The translations under genes and the position numbers were made by a program. The notes under the pieces were generated by a model. It saw only the letters and a program-made list of their open reading frames with translations, had not been told where the DNA came from and did no database searches. A DNA stretch of 64,000 nucleotides, from the NCBI GenBank assembly GCA_015099395.1, contig AP024096.1, positions 8,815,930-8,879,929 of the forward strand, given 5' to 3'. Numbering within the stretch: the stretch's first letter is position 1; every line of letters begins with the position of its first letter. Origin of the DNA: Ktedonobacteria bacterium brp13. GTDB taxonomy: Bacteria > Chloroflexota > Ktedonobacteria > Ktedonobacterales > Ktedonobacteraceae. Positions 60,376 through 64,000 of the stretch are shown here, piece by piece.

Positions 60376-61689
60376 ATGAAACGTCCCCGGATCAAGCGTC
60401 TTCATTTTATGAGAGCATTCAGCTCATCTCCCTTTACTCTTTTATGGATAGGGCAAACGATATCACAATTGGGAGATGGAGCATATGCAACAGCTTTAGC
60501 ATGGCAAGTTCTTTCTTTAACTGGTTCTGGAACGGCGATGGGACTTGTTTTGACCGCACTGAGTATCCCGCAGGTCATTTTCCTCCTGATCGGAGGAGTC
60601 GTTGCGGATCGTGTTCCTCGTCGCCTCATCTTATTTCTCGCAGATATCAGTCGGGCGCTCATGGTACTTCTGGTCGCTGTTTTTAGTTACTTTCATTGGC
60701 TGCAGTTTTGGCATCTCATTGCACTGAGCTTTCTTTTCGGGGTGGCATCTGGTTTTTTCTTCCCTGCCTATCAAGCCATTCCCCCACAATTAGTTCCCCA
60801 GGATGCGCGGACATCTGCCAATACGCTCACAGCACTTAGTCGGCAACTTGGTCTCCTCATCGGTCCTCTCTTAGGAGCTGGGGCAGTCGCATTGGCAGGC
60901 CCTACAAGTGCATTTGCCTTTGATGGCATCTCGTTTGCTTTGTCTGCATGTTGTATTCTTGCCATGCGTTTGGTTCGTCAACGTACTCCTCCGTCTCCTT
61001 CCTCTTTTTTGGCACAAAGCAACCAGGAGATACGACATGGAACGATAAAAAGGCAAAGTACATTAAAAAAAGCAGGAGGAGATCTGTATGCAGGTCTCCT
61101 CTACGTGACTCAAATTCCGTGGATATGGATAACAATTGTCCTCTTTGCCTTGGGCAATGTTTGCTTATCAAGTCCGATGCAGGTTTCTCTCCCGAAATTA
61201 GTGCATGATACCTATCAAGTGGGTATCTGGTTTTTAGGAGTCTTGGGAACAGCAAGTGCATGTGGAGCCATGATAGGCAGCCTTGTCATTGGGCAATTCC
61301 CTTCCCCCCGGCGACGTGGTCTTATCGCCTATCTGAGTATTGCTCTTTCCGGTTTAGGTACAATAGCACTTGGATGGGCTTGGCTCATGCCACCATTTCT
61401 CGAACGGATGATTGCCATTCTTGCTTGTCTGTGTTTTGGCACAGGTATTGGAGTGTTTGGCGTCATTTGGATTTCGCTCTTGCAAGAGCGAGTGCCTATT
61501 GACATGCAGGGACGGGTCTTTAGCATCGATGGGCTTGGCTCATTCTGTCTTCTTCCTATTGGCTACGCTTTAGTGGGGCTTCTCACCGACCGAATTGGTC
61601 CATCACTGACGTTTGTTTGTGGTGGATTGGGAGCACTCATACTGGTAGGGATCGCTCTCTCCGTGCGAACTATTCGGCTGTTAGATTAA
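60376..61689 (+). CDS. MFS exporter, EntS/MFS_3-like (437 aa)
   Basis: Twelve-helix transporter with the same layout as the one at 26.3 kb: L-L-W-I-G-Q-T-I-S-Q-L-G in helix 1, the V-V-A-D-R-V-P-R-R motif A loop, and D-M-Q-G-R-V-F-S-I near helix 10. GAGG lies seven bases before the ATG. Monocistronic, 109 bp upstream of the telomere-resolvase-like gene, which has its own promoter. Substrate unknown; related proteins export siderophores or macrolides. Confidence 0.87.
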   Translation: MKRPRIKRLHFMRAFSSSPFTLLWIGQTISQLGDGAYATALAWQVLSLTGSGTAMGLVLTALSIPQVIFLLIGGVVADRVPRRLILFLADISRALMVLLVAVFSYFHWLQFWHLIALSFLFGVASGFFFPAYQAIPPQLVPQDARTSANTLTALSRQLGLLIGPLLGAGAVALAGPTSAFAFDGISFALSACCILAMRLVRQRTPPSPSSFLAQSNQEIRHGTIKRQSTLKKAGGDLYAGLLYVTQIPWIWITIVLFALGNVCLSSPMQVSLPKLVHDTYQVGIWFLGVLGTASACGAMIGSLVIGQFPSPRRRGLIAYLSIALSGLGTIALGWAWLMPPFLERMIAILACLCFGTGIGVFGVIWISLLQERVPIDMQGRVFSIDGLGSFCLLPIGYALVGLLTDRIGPSLTFVCGGLGALILVGIALSVRTIRLLD

Positions 61690-61749
61690 GCTCTAGTAAG
61701 TAGGAGCAAAAAGCATTCAATTGGTATGCAATAATCTTATTGTGTAGAC

Positions 61750-61779
61750 TTGACATATACATCATATGTGAAGTATACT
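61750..61779 (+). promoter_or_regulatory. Promoter of the telomere-resolvase-like gene
   Basis: TTGACA (61750-61755) and TATACT (61774-61779) with 18-bp spacing, 20 bp before the start codon, so the leader is very short. The surrounding words TATACA, CATATG and GTATAC recur downstream of the gene. Confidence 0.65.
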
Positions 61780-61798
61780 AATATGGAGGTGTAAGAAA

Positions 61799-63700
61799 TT
61801 GGATGTCGAGATGAAAGGAACTGCAAGTATGACGACGCGCTGGCTTGCTGAGCGGATTGATGCGCTCCTGGGGCAGTTAGCACCACTGGGGCAAGGGCAG
61901 GAAGAGGAGATTGCGCGGATTTGTGCTCAGGAGATTGCCGCCTGGCGTGCTCGTCCCTCCATCAAGAAAGAATCGACCTTACGGAACCCCATGACCGACA
62001 CGCGCAATGCCATTCGAGAGCGCCTGGCGGTGACTGTGGCCAATCGATGGCTCAATCCGCACTCTCAACAGTATGAACATCTGGCACTGCACTACATGAA
62101 CTTTACTGAGGAAGAGTGGATCCGCATTATGGGCGATAGCCAGGAGCGGTTTCAACGGCGATTGGAGGAGCAGCAACTGCTAGAGCAGCCGGATGTGTTG
62201 GTGCAGCAGGCCGAAGCGCTTTTGCTCGGTGAGCAGTGGTACGAGATCGCGCTGGGTCTGGCGATTGCGACGGGCAGACGCAGTACTGAGATCATGAAAA
62301 CGGCGAAGTTTTATCCCAAAACGCTCTCGACGATCACCTTTGAGGGACAACTCAAAAAGCGCGATCTGCTGATGAAGCCGTATGAAATTCCGACGCTTGT
62401 CCCAGCTGATCTGGTGCTTTCCGCCTGGAGTCGCTTGCGCGCGTTGGTTGATTGTTCCACACTGGAGCATGATGAGGTCAACAATCGCTATGGATCGGTG
62501 GTGCGTGCCCTCGCGAATGAACGTTTGAGTGGCCTGATTCCTCTGCGATCGTCGAAAGAATTTGTCACGACCCATTTGAATCGGTGTATTTACGGCCGCT
62601 TGTGTGTCTATTATTTTGCTCCCTCACATGTTCCAGATATCACGTATATGGCGACCATCTATGGTCATTACTGGTCTGATGGGTCTGGGGGGGGAGAGGG
62701 GGAAGAGGAGGATGTGCAACGCAATTACCAGAGTACCTTACACTATTATGATTATATGATTGGGGATGGTCATGGACACGTGGATCGCCGCCAGGGCCTT
62801 CGTTTAGGCGAGCCTGGTGTGGAGATCCTGGAGATCTTTCGACCCAAAGAGCCAAGCAAGGAGAAACCCATGCCAAAGAAACGTGCTGATGATCAAGCAA
62901 CTGGTCAAGCAACGGAGCCCACGAAAGGGCATTCGATTGTGCGTTGCACCCCACAGACCCGTGCACGCTTTGTGCAGGAAGAACGCGAACGGGGGTTCTT
63001 TAAGGATCAGAATGGGTTGCTCTCGCAGTTATTAGATGAGTCGACGCTCTATCGCCAAGGTCTGCAACTCCTCCAACCTGCGGCTGTTCAACTGGGCACC
63101 GAGAGTTTCATTCAGACGCTCCATACATTGCTTGAACCTCATGCAGCAAGTGGAGCGTCTGGTGAGGCGCTTGATCAGCAGTTCAAAGCGCGCTGGGGGA
63201 TTTCGCTTGCTGAGGTCGATGCTCTTTTTCAAATGATCCATGATTCCGGCCATGAAGACCCTTTGGCCTATTTGCAAGAAGGCGTGAGTAAGCAACATAA
63301 TCTGAAGGCTGGGGCACTCAAGCGTCAGGACCACTTCAGACACAAAGATTTCTCGCAGGTGCCCTATTCGCAATTGAAAGACATCCGGGCTTCGGCTGTT
63401 GCTGATGAGCGCATTCGTCGCGCGATTTTGGCTCTCCAGAAGCATAATCAACGTGCTCAGCCTGTTGATCGCTGGTATATCAATGCGGCTGTGATCAATG
63501 GATTGATATACGCTCGGTTTCCCATTATCAATGCGTACCTGCAAGAGCACCAGCAAGATATTGAGACCCATCACCAGCAATTTGGCATTGAGCCCAGATA
63601 TAATCGGAGTAAATTGGTGCCTGTCGGTGAAATGATTCGTATCCCTGATCTCCCCGAGTCAGAGCATCCTGTTCCCACTGGAACTATACATCAAGATTAA
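61799..63700 (+). CDS. Telomere resolvase (protelomerase)-like protein C, catalytic set retained (633 aa)
   Basis: The TTG start at 61799 is set by GGAGG at 61785-61789. The N-terminal domain has M-T-D-T-R-N-A-I-R-E-R and H-Y-M-N-F-T-E-E-E-W. The catalytic domain shows I-A-T-G-R-R-S-T-E-I (Arg160), G-Q-L-K-K-R (Lys186/187), Y-E-I-P-T-L, T-H-L-N-R-C (Arg262), I-Y-G-H (His290) and tyrosines at 310-319. Order and spacing match the R-K-R-H-Y layout of TelN/TelK/ResT enzymes, which turn inverted-repeat sites into hairpin ends. A C-terminal region (about 370-633) is shared with protein B. I infer a functional resolvase or a recombinase derived from one. The family call is by motif only. Confidence 0.75.
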   Translation: MDVEMKGTASMTTRWLAERIDALLGQLAPLGQGQEEEIARICAQEIAAWRARPSIKKESTLRNPMTDTRNAIRERLAVTVANRWLNPHSQQYEHLALHYMNFTEEEWIRIMGDSQERFQRRLEEQQLLEQPDVLVQQAEALLLGEQWYEIALGLAIATGRRSTEIMKTAKFYPKTLSTITFEGQLKKRDLLMKPYEIPTLVPADLVLSAWSRLRALVDCSTLEHDEVNNRYGSVVRALANERLSGLIPLRSSKEFVTTHLNRCIYGRLCVYYFAPSHVPDITYMATIYGHYWSDGSGGGEGEEEDVQRNYQSTLHYYDYMIGDGHGHVDRRQGLRLGEPGVEILEIFRPKEPSKEKPMPKKRADDQATGQATEPTKGHSIVRCTPQTRARFVQEERERGFFKDQNGLLSQLLDESTLYRQGLQLLQPAAVQLGTESFIQTLHTLLEPHAASGASGEALDQQFKARWGISLAEVDALFQMIHDSGHEDPLAYLQEGVSKQHNLKAGALKRQDHFRHKDFSQVPYSQLKDIRASAVADERIRRAILALQKHNQRAQPVDRWYINAAVINGLIYARFPIINAYLQEHQQDIETHHQQFGIEPRYNRSKLVPVGEMIRIPDLPESEHPVPTGTIHQD

Positions 63701-64000
63701 TGTTCACTCTAGGCTTGTTGTTGTTTAATACTATGCACATCAATTATATTGTGTAGTCAGGCAGTGTGTATAAGTGCACAACAACCATGATGTATAACTA
63801 TTTTGCACCTCTATTGTTATACATATGTCTTGATGTACAGTAATAAGGGTGACATTAAGGTCATAATGCAGAGAGATACAAGCAAAAAGCACGACATTAT
63901 CTCCTATATATCACTACAACATAGTTAATGTGCAATACATAGGCTATACATGCACTTTGATGTGTACTATATACACCGCAGTACTTGTCCTGTCAACCGT
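63701..64000. other. AT-rich non-coding tail after the telomere-resolvase-like gene
   Basis: No gene. Much more AT-rich than the rest of the window and full of TATACA/TGTATA words. There is an 8-bp inverted pair, TGTATAAC (63791-63798) and GTTATACA (63816-63823), and GTGCA/TGCAC words on both sides of 63930-63955. It could contain binding or cleavage sites for the adjacent protein, but no long perfect palindrome of the kind telomere resolvases use is complete within the window. Confidence 0.45.

Noticed and set aside
63701..64000. Complete hairpin-telomere palindrome
   Set aside because: Only short imperfect dyads (8 bp or less) are present in the visible part; no long perfect palindrome.
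1..64000. tRNA or rRNA genes
   Set aside because: No cloverleaf with conserved T-loop/anticodon spacing and no rR

Overview
The window reads as an accessory, mobile-element-rich stretch of a bacterial genome of about 50% GC. I infer a large-genome soil-type bacterium, most likely a Ktedonobacteria-like member of the Chloroflexota, from the mix of long HEAT-repeat protein, M29 aminopeptidase, HxlR/PadR regulators, NarL-type two-component pair and dense, divergent insertion sequences. This assignment is from general resemblance only; no rRNA or other marker gene is present. No tRNA, rRNA or CRISPR array was recognised.

Layout. 1-4.6 kb: a truncated dihydrofolate-reductase-like gene, small ORFs, an iteron/promoter/palindrome block, then a tyrosine recombinase and a serine recombinase. 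4.7-8.0 kb: ordinary chromosomal genes (aldo/keto reductase with divergent HxlR regulator; M29 aminopeptidase). 6.3-9.0 kb: three inverted-repeat cassettes (MITE-like), one with a small gene. 9.2-13.9 kb: two more tyrosine recombinases around a 769-aa HEAT-repeat protein. 13.9-16.2 kb: a Tn3 transposase remnant and an IS630-type element.

18.1-26.3 kb is the most unusual locus: a tight operon of a TnsB/MuA-type DDE transposase, a TnsC/MuB-type AAA+ ATPase, and two proteins related to telomere resolvases (protelomerases). These occupy the position where Tn7-like elements normally carry a TniQ/TnsD target selector. The first telomere-resolvase-like gene is interrupted near its 3' end by an IS (4-bp target duplication). 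Removing the IS restores a 394-codon frame whose stop abuts the start of the second one. A third homologue at 61.8-63.7 kb retains the R, K, R, H and Tyr-rich positions expected of an active telomere resolvase. The two operon copies have partly or wholly lost them.

28,005-56,826 is a complete Tn7-like transposon: 5'-TGT ends, 5-bp target duplication ATTAC, a TnsA-TnsB fusion, TnsC, no recognisable TniQ. Nested inside its left end is a 22.8-kb Tn3-family transposon (28,102-50,859; 5-bp duplication CTCAT) carrying an ABC exporter, a two-component system, a TnpR resolvase and a TnpA split into three pieces. TnpA is split by a 9.3-kb element of unknown type (36,356-45,692; 9-bp duplication) and by a 3.7-kb IS with passenger genes (45,746-49,481; 5-bp duplication). 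Joining the three TnpA pieces gives an uninterrupted 1025-aa protein, which confirms these boundaries. Inside the 9.3-kb element are a serine hydrolase, further transposases, an IS701/IS4-like element and MITEs.

56.8-64.0 kb: an AT-rich membrane-protein gene, an IS200/IS605 element with TnpB and a TnpA whose catalytic tyrosine appears lost, an MFS exporter, the intact telomere-resolvase-like gene and a 300-bp AT-rich tail.
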